From contig NZ_MDET01000013.1 in NCBI RefSeq assembly GCF_002075885.1, forward strand, positions 1-64,000: a DNA stretch of 64,000 nt. Direction: 5' to 3'. A program made the translations under genes and the position numbers. The stretch comes from Manganibacter manganicus. Lineage in GTDB: Bacteria > Pseudomonadota > Alphaproteobacteria > Rhizobiales > Rhizobiaceae. The notes under the pieces are model-generated. The model made no database searches, had not been told where the DNA came from, and saw only the letters and a program-made list of their open reading frames with translations. Shown piece after piece: positions 1 through 8,012 of the stretch; position 1 is the first letter of the stretch; every line of letters begins with the position of its first letter.

Positions 1-294
1 GATCGTGTAGCCGCCGGTGAACCCGCATTCGTCACGAAGCCGGTCGAACACACGCTTGGCCGTGTGCCGCTGCTTGCGCGGAACCTTCACGTCCTCATCC
101 AGCCATCGATCGATGGTCGCAACGAACGCGTCCAGCTTCGGCCTCCGGATCGGTGATCGGCGCCGATAGCCCGGCGGCGTCGAATACGACAGCATCTTGG
201 CCACGCTGTCGCGCGATATGTTGAAATGCTTCGCAGCCTGACGCCGGCTCATTCCTTCCGAGCAAGCCAGACGAACCTTCAGATACAATTCCAC
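1..294 (-). CDS. istA: IS21-family transposase IstA, N-terminal part
   Basis: Partial gene, 98 codons from a GTG start at 294, running off the left edge. The product starts VELYLKVRLACSEGMSRRQA, followed by a helix-turn-helix region (KHFNISRDSVAKML, about residues 24-37) and a YRRRSPIRRPKLDAF stretch, as at the N-terminus of IstA transposases of IS21 elements. The DDE catalytic core would lie beyond the window. No ATG occurs near the start, and the GTG is chosen because family members begin with this segment. IstA moves the element together with the ATPase helper IstB, which is not visible here. Confidence 0.8.
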   Translation of the reverse strand, partial: MELYLKVRLACSEGMSRRQAAKHFNISRDSVAKMLSYSTPPGYRRRSPIRRPKLDAFVATIDRWLDEDVKVPRKQRHTAKRVFDRLRDECGFTGGYTI

Positions 295-418
295 GGTGTA
301 GATCCCCTAACCCTCCTGCGCTCGTTGCAGAAGGAAAATAGGTGGCCGGGTTTTACGCCGCCCGCAGCGGGATTATCCCGCCGCTACCGTGGACGAATTT
401 TGCACCGCCGCTCTCACA
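1..418 (-). mobile_element. IS21-family element, one terminus (runs off the window)
   Basis: The reverse strand begins at 418 with TGTGAGAGCGGCGGTGCAAA, a TG-initiated end typical of IS21 elements, and about 125 bases inside it an istA-like gene starts. Homology of the interrupted DUF1624 gene stops exactly at 418/419, which fixes the insertion point by comparison with the intact paralogue at 36609-37343. The other end, istB and the target duplication lie outside the window. Family assignment is from the istA sequence and end form and is an inference. Confidence 0.75.
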
Positions 419-697
419 CGTGACGGCAGAAACCAGGAAGGCGGCGCCAGCGACTTTGGTGAGGCGCTTCAAGAAGGAGCGGGCACGCAGGCCCCGGCGA
501 TGTGCCAGGAACAGGCCGACGCCAACCAGGAAGAGGAAGGCTGAGGCGATCGAACGCGCGAACAGCGTCCAGCGCGGCTCGCGTGTCATCCCGACCGGTG
601 CGTAGCCGAAATACTCCAGATCCCAGGCGAAATGGAAAGCGGCCATCGCGCCCATCGCGACACCGCGGGCTAGATCGATCGCCTCGATCCGGGGCAT
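419..697 (-). pseudogene. DUF1624 (heparan-alpha-glucosaminide acetyltransferase-like) membrane protein, cut by IS21
   Basis: Starts with ATG at 697 and encodes about 93 residues of a DUF1624-type membrane protein (IEAIDLARGVAMGAMAAFHF, then FARSIASAFLFLVGVGLFLA) before the IS21 end at 418 breaks it after SAVT. The paralogue at 36609-37343 has the same opening, VDVVRGLAIAGVVIFHLVWD, and is complete at about 244 aa, so roughly 60% is missing here. It lies 21 bases downstream of the L,D-transpeptidase gene on the same strand and was probably its operon partner. Members of the family are multi-pass membrane proteins of uncertain substrate. The remnant lacks most transmembrane segments and is taken to be non-functional. 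Confidence 0.85.
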
Positions 698-718
698 TGG
701 AGCCGGCGGGCGTGCCCA

Positions 719-1279
719 TCAGACCTGGACGCTGACCCGCGTACCGATCGGCACACGTTCGTAGAGGTCCTCTACATGCTCGTTCACCATCCGCACGCAG
801 CCGTTCGATACGGCCATGCCGATCGTCCAGGGCTCGGTCGTCCCGTGAATGCGGTAGAGCGTGTCGCGGCCGTCCCGGTAAAGATAGAGCGCGCGCGAAC
901 CCAACGGATTGCCCGGTCCGCCTGGGACCCCGCCGGCAAACCGCTTGTACCTCGCGGGGTCCCGCCGGATCATATTGTCCGTCGGACGCCAATTCGGCCA
1001 CTTTGACTTTCGACCTATCTCCGCCGTGCCGGATAGCGCAAGGCCAGCCTGCCCGACACCAATCCCATATCGGCGGGCGCGCCCCACATCCTCGATCAGA
1101 AAAAGAAACCGGTTCGCTGTATCGATTACGATCGTGCCGATCGGGTGCCCGGCAGGCAACGCAACCGACTGCGGCAGGAAGCGGGGATCGAGCGTGAAAG
1201 ACGTGTGGGCGATAGCGGGGGAGACAAGCCCGACCGTTGCCACGGCGCCTGTCATCAGAAGCGAGCGTCGGTTGAACAT
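719..1279 (-). CDS. L,D-transpeptidase (YkuD family), exported
   Basis: 186 aa with a twin-arginine-like signal (FNRRSLLMTGAVATVGL, cut near residue 24) and a YkuD domain at about 45-186. The catalytic motif reads HGTTEPW then SNGCVRM, giving His145 and Cys161. YkuD enzymes form 3-3 peptidoglycan cross-links or attach proteins to peptidoglycan in the periplasm. The ATG at 1279 follows a GGTGG-type ribosome site and starts the signal peptide; longer starts add unrelated residues. It lies between a second YkuD gene upstream (1517-2233) and the broken DUF1624 gene. It is closely similar throughout to the product of 30629-31240 (both contain RPTDNMIRRDP and HGTTEPWTIG), so the two are paralogues. 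Confidence 0.9.
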   Translation of the reverse strand: MFNRRSLLMTGAVATVGLVSPAIAHTSFTLDPRFLPQSVALPAGHPIGTIVIDTANRFLFLIEDVGRARRYGIGVGQAGLALSGTAEIGRKSKWPNWRPTDNMIRRDPARYKRFAGGVPGGPGNPLGSRALYLYRDGRDTLYRIHGTTEPWTIGMAVSNGCVRMVNEHVEDLYERVPIGTRVSVQV

Positions 1280-1516
1280 GTCGGCCACCTGGGAGGAGAT
1301 GATGATGTTGAGGGAGAGCAGGATCCATCTGTCGGAAGCGCGCCTGTGCCCAAAATTGGCCGATGGGCAAGGAGCAGGACGAACGAAAGTCGCCCGTCGT
1401 TGTAATCCGAAAGAAGTGGTGGCCATGCGACGCGACGGACCACGCCAACGGCAGCAGTCGTGGTAGCCCACATCGGCTTCTCGATCGTCCGACTATAGGG
1501 GCGGGCAAGACTGCGA

Positions 1517-2233
1517 CTACACATTAGCACCAGTACCGCTGCGGACGATGATGGGCGACGGTGTGGGAACACGATCGTAGAGATCAATAATGTCTTGGTT
1601 CATGAGACGGACGCAGCCGCTGGAAACAGCCTTTCCGATTGTCCAGAACTCAGGTGTGCCGTGAAGTCTGTAGAGCGTGTCCCTGCCGTTCTGGAAGATA
1701 TAGAGCGCACGCGCGCCGAGAGGGTTGTCGAGCCCGGGCGCCATTCCGCCGTTTTCTGCGCTGTACTTTTCCAGCTCGGGCTCGCGAGCGATCATTTCCG
1801 CAGGCGGGGTCCATGTCGGCCATCGCCTCTTCCACTGAATTACGCCAGTTCCCGACCATGAGAACCCTTCGCGGCCCAAACCGACCCCGTAGCGCAGTGC
1901 GCGGCCGCCAGGCCGGACAAGATAGAGGTAGAAGTGGTCAATATCGATTACGATCGTGCCGGGCATCTCGCCAGTCGGATCGGCGACTTCTTGCCTAAAG
2001 AACTGCGGAGGTACTCGACTCAGGTCGACTGCCGGTATCGGGAAGTCCTCCTGCGGCATGGCACGGTACATCGTAACGTACTGTAGTTCCGCGCTTTGGG
2101 TGGACTGTTGCGGAGCCTCCAGCTCGCTCTCGGTAGTTGTGCATCCAGCAAGCGTCAGCGCACCGATAGCGCCGGATGCAAGCAGGAAGTGACGCCTTGA
2201 TGGATCGGTCTGCGGTTCGAAAATCTCTTTCAC
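1517..2233 (-). CDS. L,D-transpeptidase lipoprotein (YkuD family)
   Basis: 238 aa from a GTG at 2233, nine bases after an AAGGAG site; no ATG suits. The N-terminus combines twin arginines (PSRRHFLLASG) with a lipobox ending at Cys31 (LTLAGC), so it is likely a Tat-exported lipoprotein. The YkuD domain spans about 90-231 with His191 and Cys207 (SSGCVRLMN). Role: peptidoglycan 3-3 cross-linking or a related transpeptidation. The product of 28338-29054 is collinear with it, with His191 and Cys207 at identical positions. The 237 bases to the next YkuD gene (719-1279) carry no gene I can support. The pair of different YkuD enzymes, next to DUF1624 and a small secreted protein, recurs elsewhere in the window. 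Confidence 0.9.
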   Translation of the reverse strand: MKEIFEPQTDPSRRHFLLASGAIGALTLAGCTTTESELEAPQQSTQSAELQYVTMYRAMPQEDFPIPAVDLSRVPPQFFRQEVADPTGEMPGTIVIDIDHFYLYLVRPGGRALRYGVGLGREGFSWSGTGVIQWKRRWPTWTPPAEMIAREPELEKYSAENGGMAPGLDNPLGARALYIFQNGRDTLYRLHGTPEFWTIGKAVSSGCVRLMNQDIIDLYDRVPTPSPIIVRSGTGANV

Positions 2234-2416
2234 GATTCTACTCCTTGACGTTGTAAGGCTCCCGCTGCTCCTTCCGGTAAGCAGCACGAAGAAATCTAGA
2301 CGATGCCGAGAGAGACTCGGACGCCACATGGCGGACGACTCGACGCCTTGCAGCGCGTGCGGGTGAGCTGATGCTAACCGGAATGCACGAACAGAGTTGG
2401 CGTCGGTTCTATGAGC

Positions 2417-2752
2417 TCATTGGGGGGGCGGAACCGCGACCGCAAGCAAGGTCGGGAGCATTTGCCGGACGAGTTCGATTTCAGAACCCGATTCGGGGGG
2501 CAGGAAGCTTTGAAACGAGATACTGGCGAACCAGTTGCAGTGATCCTGGCAGGGTGCGGTGTGATGGTGCGGGTCAATCTGATTGCCCGCAACGCCGCCT
2601 GCTTCGGCGATATCGAACGCCTCGAGATTGCCAATATCCGGGAAATCGGTCGAGACGGCGTGTGTCTCGTCGGCTGTACACGCGCGCGAAGGGGTTGCCG
2701 CATGCATGGCAAGCATCACTGTCAGGATGAATGCAACGAACCCTCTAACCAT
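2417..2752 (-). CDS. Small secreted Cys/His protein of unknown function
   Basis: 111 aa starting MVRGFVAFILTVMLAMHAAT, a clear signal peptide. The mature part carries HHHTAPCQDHCNWF at about residues 63-76, a possible metal- or heme-contacting cluster, and ends LLAVAVPPPQ. The product of 27895-28200 has the same plan: signal peptide, acidic middle, KCHDSCSWL, then ISIVVPPPR at the very end, so the two define one family. Both copies lie next to YkuD L,D-transpeptidase genes. I do not recognise the family. The start was chosen for the signal peptide; the ribosome site is weak. The 264 bases upstream contain only the relic at 2898-2990. Confidence 0.6.
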   Translation of the reverse strand: MVRGFVAFILTVMLAMHAATPSRACTADETHAVSTDFPDIGNLEAFDIAEAGGVAGNQIDPHHHTAPCQDHCNWFASISFQSFLPPESGSEIELVRQMLPTLLAVAVPPPQ

Positions 2753-2897
2753 CACATTTGATCCGACACAAATTTGGTGAATGATCGATGAACTTGTTTC
2801 GGCAAAGTCCAACCCGTAGCAGAGGGATCGAGAATTGCGGCTGGAATGTGGACTGGGGGTGCGCTCCCCGTTGGGATGATCCCTTTCTTGCTCTTAA

Positions 2898-2990
2898 TCA
2901 GCGATCGTGCGCCCTTGTCTGGTCGAGTTCGCGCCCCAATGGCTGGAGAGCATTCTTTACCAAATCCACTCCGATCATCATATCGTTCAT
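2898..2990 (-). pseudogene. IS110-family transposase, N-terminal relic
   Basis: A 30-codon open frame starts MNDMMIGVDLVKNALQPLG, which resembles the first residues of IS110/IS1111 DEDD transposases (IGVDLAKNVFQ type, with the first catalytic Asp in GVD), then stops after divergent codons. It opens about 100 bases from the end of merA with no further transposase sequence, so it would be an internally deleted relic. The match is short, so confidence is moderate. Confidence 0.45.
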
Positions 2991-3095
2991 CCGCCGTCCC
3001 CTCTGTTCTGTGGCCTACACCACATCACCCTTGGCACATCGCGATGCCGTAAGGGGACGACGGCGGCGATCACCCCATCTGCTAAGTGACACTAG

Positions 3096-4571
3096 TCAGC
3101 CCGCGCAGCAGGACAATTTGGCGACATCCTTGTTGAATGCCAGCGCCGCGAGCTTCAAGCCCTCTACGGTGGTGAGATACGGAAAGATCGTCTCCGTGAG
3201 GTCATCGACGGTGAGGCCGTGCCGGATCGCGAGCGCTGCGGTCTGGATGCTGTCGGCTCCCTCCGGCGCGAGGATATGCGCGCCGAGCAACCGGCCACTC
3301 ACGGCATCAGCGACGAGCTTGATGAGGCCGCGGGTGTCGCGCGCGGCTAGCGCACGCGGCACCTGGTCGAGATCAATCTTTGAGACGCGAACCGCATGGC
3401 CAGCGGATTGCGCAGCGATCTCCGTCAGCCCAACACTCGCCACCTGGGGATCTGTGAACACGATGGTGGGCATGGCGCTGTTGTCGTAGCGTAGGCTGTC
3501 GTCGGTAAAGGCGTTTCTGGCGGCGAGCTTGGCACCATAAGCAGCCATGTAGACGAATTGATCGCGGCCGGTAACGTCGCCGGCCGCATACACGTCGGAT
3601 CGGGTCGTGCGCATGCGGTCGTCGACGATGATGCCGCCCTTCGGCGAGACGGCGATGTCGTGCTCGGCGAGCCCAAGGCCTTCGATGTTGGGCGTGCGCC
3701 CGGTGGTGATCAGCACCTGATCGGTGTCAATCACAACATCCCGACCGTCACGCATGACGGTCAGCGAAACACCGTCCTCGGTCTTGCGGATCGCGCGGTA
3801 GGCGATACCGGACACCAGAGTAATCCCTTCCTCCTCGAAATATCCCGTGAGCGCCGCGCCGATATCGGGATCGGCCTCGGGCAGCAGGCGGGACCGGCAG
3901 GCGAGCGTCACGTGCACGCCGGCGCGAGCAAACATCTGGGCTAGCTCCGCGCCGATATAGCCGCCGCCAATGACGAGCAGCGAACGAGGCAACTCCTCGA
4001 GGTCGAGTGCCGTCGTGCTGGTGAGATACGGCACGGTCTCGATGCCGGGGATGACAGGGATCGCCGGTCGTGCGCCAGTGGCGATGATGATCTTGTCGGC
4101 GGGAATGCGCGTGCCATTCACTTCGACACCGCCATTCGCGAGCCGGGCCGGACCTTCGCGATAGTCTATGCCGCTATAGGCCGGTAGCAGGCCTCTATAT
4201 TTTGCCTGACGCAGCTCGGAAACGAGCGCGTCCTTTTGGCGGACGGTTCCGCGCCAGTCGATCAGTTCGGCCTCCGCCGTGACACCGGCAAAACGGGCTG
4301 CCACGCGAGCGTTGTGAAGCGTTTCGACAGCACGGATCAACGTCTTCGACGGCACACAACCGATATTGACGCAGGTCCCGCCAATCGTGCCGCTACCGAT
4401 AAGAGCGACCTGAGCGCCCTGTTCTGCCGCAGTGATCGCGGCTGAAAAACCAGCCGAGCCAGCACCGATGACGACAAGGTCATAGGTCTTGCCGTTCCCG
4501 CCATTGATGGCGGAGTGCCGGGCGGTGTCGGCACTGTCCTGGGACACAGAAGTTGCGCGGTAACCGTTCAT
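3096..4571 (-). CDS. merA: Mercury(II) reductase MerA, without N-terminal HMA domain
   Basis: 491 aa flavoprotein disulfide reductase that reduces Hg(II) to volatile Hg(0) with NADPH in the cytoplasm. Visible: FAD-binding GxGxxG (VIGAGSAGFSAA, about 35-46), redox CVNIGC (Cys67, Cys72), NAD(P)-binding VIGGGYIGAELA in the middle, a second FAD motif VYAAGDV, the dimerisation domain, and the MerA-specific C-terminal vicinal pair CCAG (Cys488-Cys489) that passes Hg(II) to the active site. ATG 4571 follows AAGGAAAG; a longer frame to 4703 has no family sequence. The N-terminal MerP-like domain found in some MerA proteins is absent. It lies downstream of a decayed mer transport region and is divergent from merR. 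Confidence 0.96.
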   Translation of the reverse strand: MNGYRATSVSQDSADTARHSAINGGNGKTYDLVVIGAGSAGFSAAITAAEQGAQVALIGSGTIGGTCVNIGCVPSKTLIRAVETLHNARVAARFAGVTAEAELIDWRGTVRQKDALVSELRQAKYRGLLPAYSGIDYREGPARLANGGVEVNGTRIPADKIIIATGARPAIPVIPGIETVPYLTSTTALDLEELPRSLLVIGGGYIGAELAQMFARAGVHVTLACRSRLLPEADPDIGAALTGYFEEEGITLVSGIAYRAIRKTEDGVSLTVMRDGRDVVIDTDQVLITTGRTPNIEGLGLAEHDIAVSPKGGIIVDDRMRTTRSDVYAAGDVTGRDQFVYMAAYGAKLAARNAFTDDSLRYDNSAMPTIVFTDPQVASVGLTEIAAQSAGHAVRVSKIDLDQVPRALAARDTRGLIKLVADAVSGRLLGAHILAPEGADSIQTAALAIRHGLTVDDLTETIFPYLTTVEGLKLAALAFNKDVAKLSCCAG

Positions 4572-4706
4572 GGCTTCTAACTTTCCTTGTGAATCACAAC
4601 TCACATCTCGTGGTTTTTTTCCTGGCGATGGATGATGTTCCACGCGGCGAGACGAACCCTCCAGCAGCAAGGGCAAGCGCCACCAAACTCGCCTGTGAGC
4701 CACGCA

Positions 4707-4959
4707 TCAAGGCCCACCAACCGCAGGCTTACGGCGAGGAGCGGCGCTGCAGCAGATCCCAGCAAGTATTGCTCCGGCAAGGGTTAAGCGGATTGGAACA
4801 CGGTCGGCCATTCTAGCTACCAGGTGCCTTGCCCGAGCCGGATTACCAGCGTTCATGCTGACGGCCCCGACTGCGTCCGGGTTCGTCGTGGCCGGCGTCG
4901 AAGGCCAAGGTCGCGGCCTTCTCCTCGAAAGAGACGGTCACGTTTGCGAGGCCGGGAAC
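4707..4959 (-). pseudogene. Decayed mercury transport genes (merT/merP-like relics)
   Basis: Between merA and the divergent operator no intact gene is found. At 4897-4959 the reverse strand encodes VPGLANVTVSFEEKAATLAF, matching the C-terminal half of a MerP/HMA domain, without the CxxC half. At 4707-4811 a 34-codon frame begins MADRVPIRLTLAGAILAGIC, with a CC pair, like the first membrane helix of a MerT-type transporter, then terminates. The order (relic P, relic T, then merA) and strand suit a mer operon whose uptake genes were lost by deletion and frameshift. The assignments are inference from short matches. Confidence 0.45.
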
Positions 4960-5087
4960 CGCTGTGTTCCTGGCTTCGCCTCGGACCGGCGCCGTTAGTT
5001 CCGCTGTCGGCGTATCTCTACGGTTTCCGTGTCGCGATGCAGCCATCTCTAGCGTCGCATTCCTTGTTCAAATCCTCATTGAGCTAT

Positions 5088-5118
5088 ACGGTAGGGTCTG
5101 TAGCAACTACAGGGTCAA
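5088..5118 (-). promoter_or_regulatory. MerR-type operator-promoter for the mer structural genes
   Basis: Reverse strand: -35 TTGACC (5118-5113), a 19-base spacer containing the perfect dyad CTGTAG-TTG-CTACAG (5112-5098), then -10 TACCGT (5093-5088). A 19-base spacer with a dyad centred in it is the hallmark of promoters untwisted by MerR-family activators. It points towards merA and lies directly upstream of the divergent merR start at 5131. Confidence 0.85.
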
Positions 5119-5130
5119 GAGGAAATTTCG

Positions 5131-5559
5131 ATGCGCGATCACGCTGGCGTGAAAGGACTGCAGCGGGCCGAGTTCGCGCGGCGGACGGGCTCCAATCTGG
5201 AGACAGTGCGCTATTACGAAAAGGTCGGCCTTCTACCCGAGCCCCCGCGCACGGCGAACGGCTATCGTAGCTACGGCAAAACACATGAGCGGCGGCTTCG
5301 CTTTGTTCTGCGGGCACGCGAGCTCGGCTTCTCCATTTATGAAATCCGCGAGCTCTTGCGTCTCGTTGACGAGCGCAACCGGCCCTGTGCCGAAGCACGT
5401 GACGTCACCGCCACCCACCTTGCCGACGTCAGGGCCAAGATCGCCGATCTACGTCGCATGGAGCGTGTTCTCAAAGACGTCGTCACCCGGTGCGGCGACG
5501 GTACATTTCCGGGATGTCCGCTGATCGAGACGTTGTTCCACGGGCCGACAGTCGGCTGA
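5131..5559 (+). CDS. merR: MerR-family metal-responsive regulator, probable MerR
   Basis: 142 aa. N-terminal winged helix-turn-helix (FARRTGSNLETVRYYEKVGL, about 15-34), a long dimerisation helix, and metal-binding cysteines Cys86 (RPCAEAR), Cys121 and Cys129 (TRCGDGTFPGCPL). Cys at the start of the dimer helix is typical of sensors of divalent ions such as Hg(II). The loop spacing (eight residues, versus nine in Tn501 MerR) leaves some doubt about the metal. ATG follows AGAGGAAA. It is divergent from merA across a MerR-type operator, which supports control of mer. Confidence 0.88.
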   Translation: MRDHAGVKGLQRAEFARRTGSNLETVRYYEKVGLLPEPPRTANGYRSYGKTHERRLRFVLRARELGFSIYEIRELLRLVDERNRPCAEARDVTATHLADVRAKIADLRRMERVLKDVVTRCGDGTFPGCPLIETLFHGPTVG

Positions 5560-5650
5560 TCTTACCTCAGACTTCAGGAAACCATGACATAGGGGCATCG
5601 GCTCAGCAGAACGCATCCATCCACGACGGCCAGCCGTAAAGAGTGGGCAG

Positions 5651-5703
5651 ATCACTATGGCGCCGTCTTCAGGGCACAGCCTCGAACACGGCGCCATAGT
5701 GAT
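5651..5703. repeat. Perfect 16-bp inverted repeat between convergent genes
   Basis: ATCACTATGGCGCCGT at 5651-5666 is the exact reverse complement of 5688-5703, with a 21-base loop. The right arm lies in the last codons of the methyltransferase gene and the left arm just past its stop. The position between convergent merR and the methyltransferase gene suits a bidirectional transcription barrier, but no T-run follows on either strand. Confidence 0.7.
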
Positions 5704-6265
5704 AGGGAGGTAGGTTAACAATCCGGACCATCCGGTACCCTGACGGCTCGATAATAGCCCTGACCGAGTCTGACGACATGCGCATTTCTGTCTGCGGCCC
5801 GCGGGGCTGGCCAAGCACGGTTGTTTCTTCTCGTGGCAGCGGAAGCCAGTTCACCACACCGAAAAGGCCCTGCCGGCGAAGCGCCATTCGAACCGCACGC
5901 GACAATCCGAATTGGTCTGGCACGCCGTGGAAGGTGTTAGCCATTAATACATAATCAACTGGTTCGGGAAGAAGCTCCGAAATCTCCCGTGCGTCGGCGC
6001 AAATCCATTGGCGTACCGCCGTGCCTTGCCGGGCGACTTCCATCTTCGCCTGCTCGAGCATCTCAGGGTCGAGATCGAGCGCGAAGACCTTGCCGTCAAC
6101 GTGTTTCGCCAACGGTGCGGTGAAGTAGCCATCACCGCAGCATAAGTCGAGGACAATCATGTCGGAATGAATACCGAGCTGCCTCAGAACGATTTCGGGA
6201 TCGGGCCATAGCACTGCCCACCAGTCGCGGTCGGGCATGGTAGTTGCTGGAAAGCGCGTGCTCAT
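5669..6265 (-). CDS. Class I SAM-dependent methyltransferase
   Basis: 198 aa. Motif I VLDLCCGDGYFTAPLAKH (about 38-55), acidic motif II FALDLD (about 61-66), ICADAREI (motif III) and VLMANTFHGV (motif IV) define a Rossmann-fold methyltransferase of the UbiE/ArsM-like type. It lacks the conserved cysteines of arsenite methyltransferases apart from CC in motif I, so the substrate is unknown. It lies between merR (convergent) and chrA. ATG 6265 follows CGGAGCG. The C-terminal codons form one arm of a perfect inverted repeat. Confidence 0.8.
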   Translation of the reverse strand: MSTRFPATTMPDRDWWAVLWPDPEIVLRQLGIHSDMIVLDLCCGDGYFTAPLAKHVDGKVFALDLDPEMLEQAKMEVARQGTAVRQWICADAREISELLPEPVDYVLMANTFHGVPDQFGLSRAVRMALRRQGLFGVVNWLPLPREETTVLGQPRGPQTEMRMSSDSVRAIIEPSGYRMVRIVNLPPYHYGAVFEAVP

Positions 6266-6456
6266 GGGATCGCTCCGCTGCCCGCTACTGGGATATTCAA
6301 GTCGAACAGCGTTGGCGCGCCGCAGCGGCGGATTATCGATATCCGCATCAAAATCCCTTTCCCACCATTCTCGTCAGAGCGATTCCTGCCGAACACAATC
6401 GCGGAACCGACATCATCGATGATGTAACGTTGACGGTGGCCATATCAATTCCACCT

Positions 6457-7674
6457 TCAGATCAGACTGAGCGCGGTAGCCGCGGCGGCCAAAAGCGCGA
6501 CAACGATCCATGGTGGGGTCTTCCACACGGTAAGCAACAGGAATCCAGTAAGCGCGAGCGCGAAGTCGCGCGGTCCGAGAACGGCACTGGTCCATACCGG
6601 GCTGTAGAGGGCCGCTCCGAGAATGCCGACGACAGCCGCGTTGGCACCCCGCATGGCCGCCTGCGCGACAGGTCGGGCGCGGAACGCGTCCCAGAACGGC
6701 AAGGCACCAATCAGAAGGAGAAAGCCGGGGAGGAAAATCGCGACGAGAGCGATCGCTGCGCCAGCAATGCCGTTCGGTTGCGGCTCCATCACGGCCCCGA
6801 GATACGCTGCGAACGTGAAAAGTGGCCCCGGCACCGCTTGCGCCGCGCCATACCCCGCCAAGAATACGCTCTCGTTGACCCAGCCGGAAGGTACGACTTC
6901 CGCCTGCAACAGCGGCAGCACGACATGGCCGCCGCCGAAAACGAGAGAGCCGGCGCGAAAAAATGAATCGAACAGTGCGATTCCGTGCGATGTCGCGGCG
7001 AGTATCGGCAACAGCACAATGAGCAGGGTAAAAAGTGCAAGCGCAGCAACCCCCGCAAACTTGGACACTCTGAAATACAAATGCCCGCCCGTAGGGTCGG
7101 CTCCACCTTTACACAGCAATAGGCCGGCGGCCCCGCCGACAACGATAGCTGCAATCTGCCCGATCGAGCCTGCCGCGAAGATGACGATCAACACCGCCAC
7201 CAGAGCAATGCTGGCGCGTTTACGGTCGGGGGTAAGCGTCCTTGCCATACCCCACACCGCCTGAGCGACGACGGCAACAGCAACGACCTTTAGGCCATGA
7301 AGTAGCCCCGCTCCCACCGGGCCTGCAAAAGCTGTAGCTCCAAAGGCGAACAGGATGAGGAGGGCGGCAGATGGCAGAGTGAAAGCCAACCATGCGGCGA
7401 GCGCCCCGAGCGGTCCGCCGCGCAGCAGCCCCAGCGCAAAGCCGACCTGACTGCTTGCGGGGCCAGGAAGGAACTGACAGAGCGCAACGAGATCTGCATA
7501 GCCTTCTTCGTCGATCCATTTGCGGCGGATGACGAATTCATCGCGGAAATAACCGAGATGGGCGATTGGTCCGCCAAAGGATGTCAAGCCGAGTTTGAGA
7601 AAAGCGCAAAAAACTTCACCCACAGCTCCCCGACGCACATTCTCAGGTAGCGTTATCTCCGGATGCGACCTCAC
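6457..7674 (-). CDS. chrA: Chromate transporter ChrA (two-domain, CHR family)
   Basis: About 405 aa, the usual length for two-domain ChrA, which exports chromate from the cytoplasm. The duplicated CHR halves are visible: LGLTSFGGPIAHLGYFRDEF and FLPGPASSQVGF in the first, RAGSLVFGGGHVVLPLLQ and AVPGPLFTFAAYLG in the second. About ten to twelve hydrophobic segments. I chose GTG 7674, preceded by GGGAG, which places the start inside the 3' end of padR (32-base overlap); the long upstream frame is PadR sequence in another frame. It is co-transcribed after padR. Confidence 0.93.
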   Translation of the reverse strand: MRSHPEITLPENVRRGAVGEVFCAFLKLGLTSFGGPIAHLGYFRDEFVIRRKWIDEEGYADLVALCQFLPGPASSQVGFALGLLRGGPLGALAAWLAFTLPSAALLILFAFGATAFAGPVGAGLLHGLKVVAVAVVAQAVWGMARTLTPDRKRASIALVAVLIVIFAAGSIGQIAAIVVGGAAGLLLCKGGADPTGGHLYFRVSKFAGVAALALFTLLIVLLPILAATSHGIALFDSFFRAGSLVFGGGHVVLPLLQAEVVPSGWVNESVFLAGYGAAQAVPGPLFTFAAYLGAVMEPQPNGIAGAAIALVAIFLPGFLLLIGALPFWDAFRARPVAQAAMRGANAAVVGILGAALYSPVWTSAVLGPRDFALALTGFLLLTVWKTPPWIVVALLAAAATALSLI

Positions 7675-7957
7675 GAAACAACTCCCGGATTTTGTCTTGC
7701 GCAAACGCCAAGGCCTCGACGCCAAATGCTGTCGCTCGATAAACGCGACGATGCGATCGGCCGGCACGCTCGGTGCGCGATTGGAGATAGCCTTTGCGCT
7801 CCATGGCATGGAGCATGGGATAAAGTGTACCCGGGCTGACGCGGTAACCGTGTCGCGCTAGTTCCTCGATCATCCATTGCCCGTAGAGATCGCCTTCGGT
7901 GGCATGATGCAGGACGTGCAGTCGTATGAAACCCGACAACAGCTCCTGATGTTCCAT
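7643..7957 (-). CDS. PadR-family transcriptional regulator
   Basis: 104 aa with the PadR winged-helix fold: LLSGFIRLHVLHHATEGDLYGQWMIEEL, then GTLYPMLHAMERKGYL, the recognition helix and wing typical of the family. Start ATG 7957 follows GGGACGG. It overlaps chrA by 32 bases and is upstream of it, so it probably represses the padR-chrA operon; PadR-chrA pairs occur in other bacteria. A long imperfect palindrome lies 28 bases upstream of the start. Confidence 0.88.
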   Translation of the reverse strand: MEHQELLSGFIRLHVLHHATEGDLYGQWMIEELARHGYRVSPGTLYPMLHAMERKGYLQSRTERAGRSHRRVYRATAFGVEALAFAQDKIRELFREVASGDNAT

Positions 7958-7984
7958 AGTCTGACCGTCCCACAACTACCTCAA

Positions 7985-8012
7985 AATCGAATCCCGATAT
8001 CGGAAACCGATT
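7985..8012. promoter_or_regulatory. Palindromic putative operator upstream of padR-chrA
   Basis: A 28-base imperfect palindrome centred on CCGATATCGG, with outer arms AATCG and CGATT, lies 28 bases before the padR start. This is the expected place for PadR autoregulation. Binding is inferred from position and symmetry only. Confidence 0.5.

Noticed and set aside
414..1508. Open frame of 364 codons on the reverse strand
   Set aside because: It lies across the DUF1624 fragment and a YkuD gene in another frame and is Arg/Pro/Gly-rich. High G+C gives long shadow frames.
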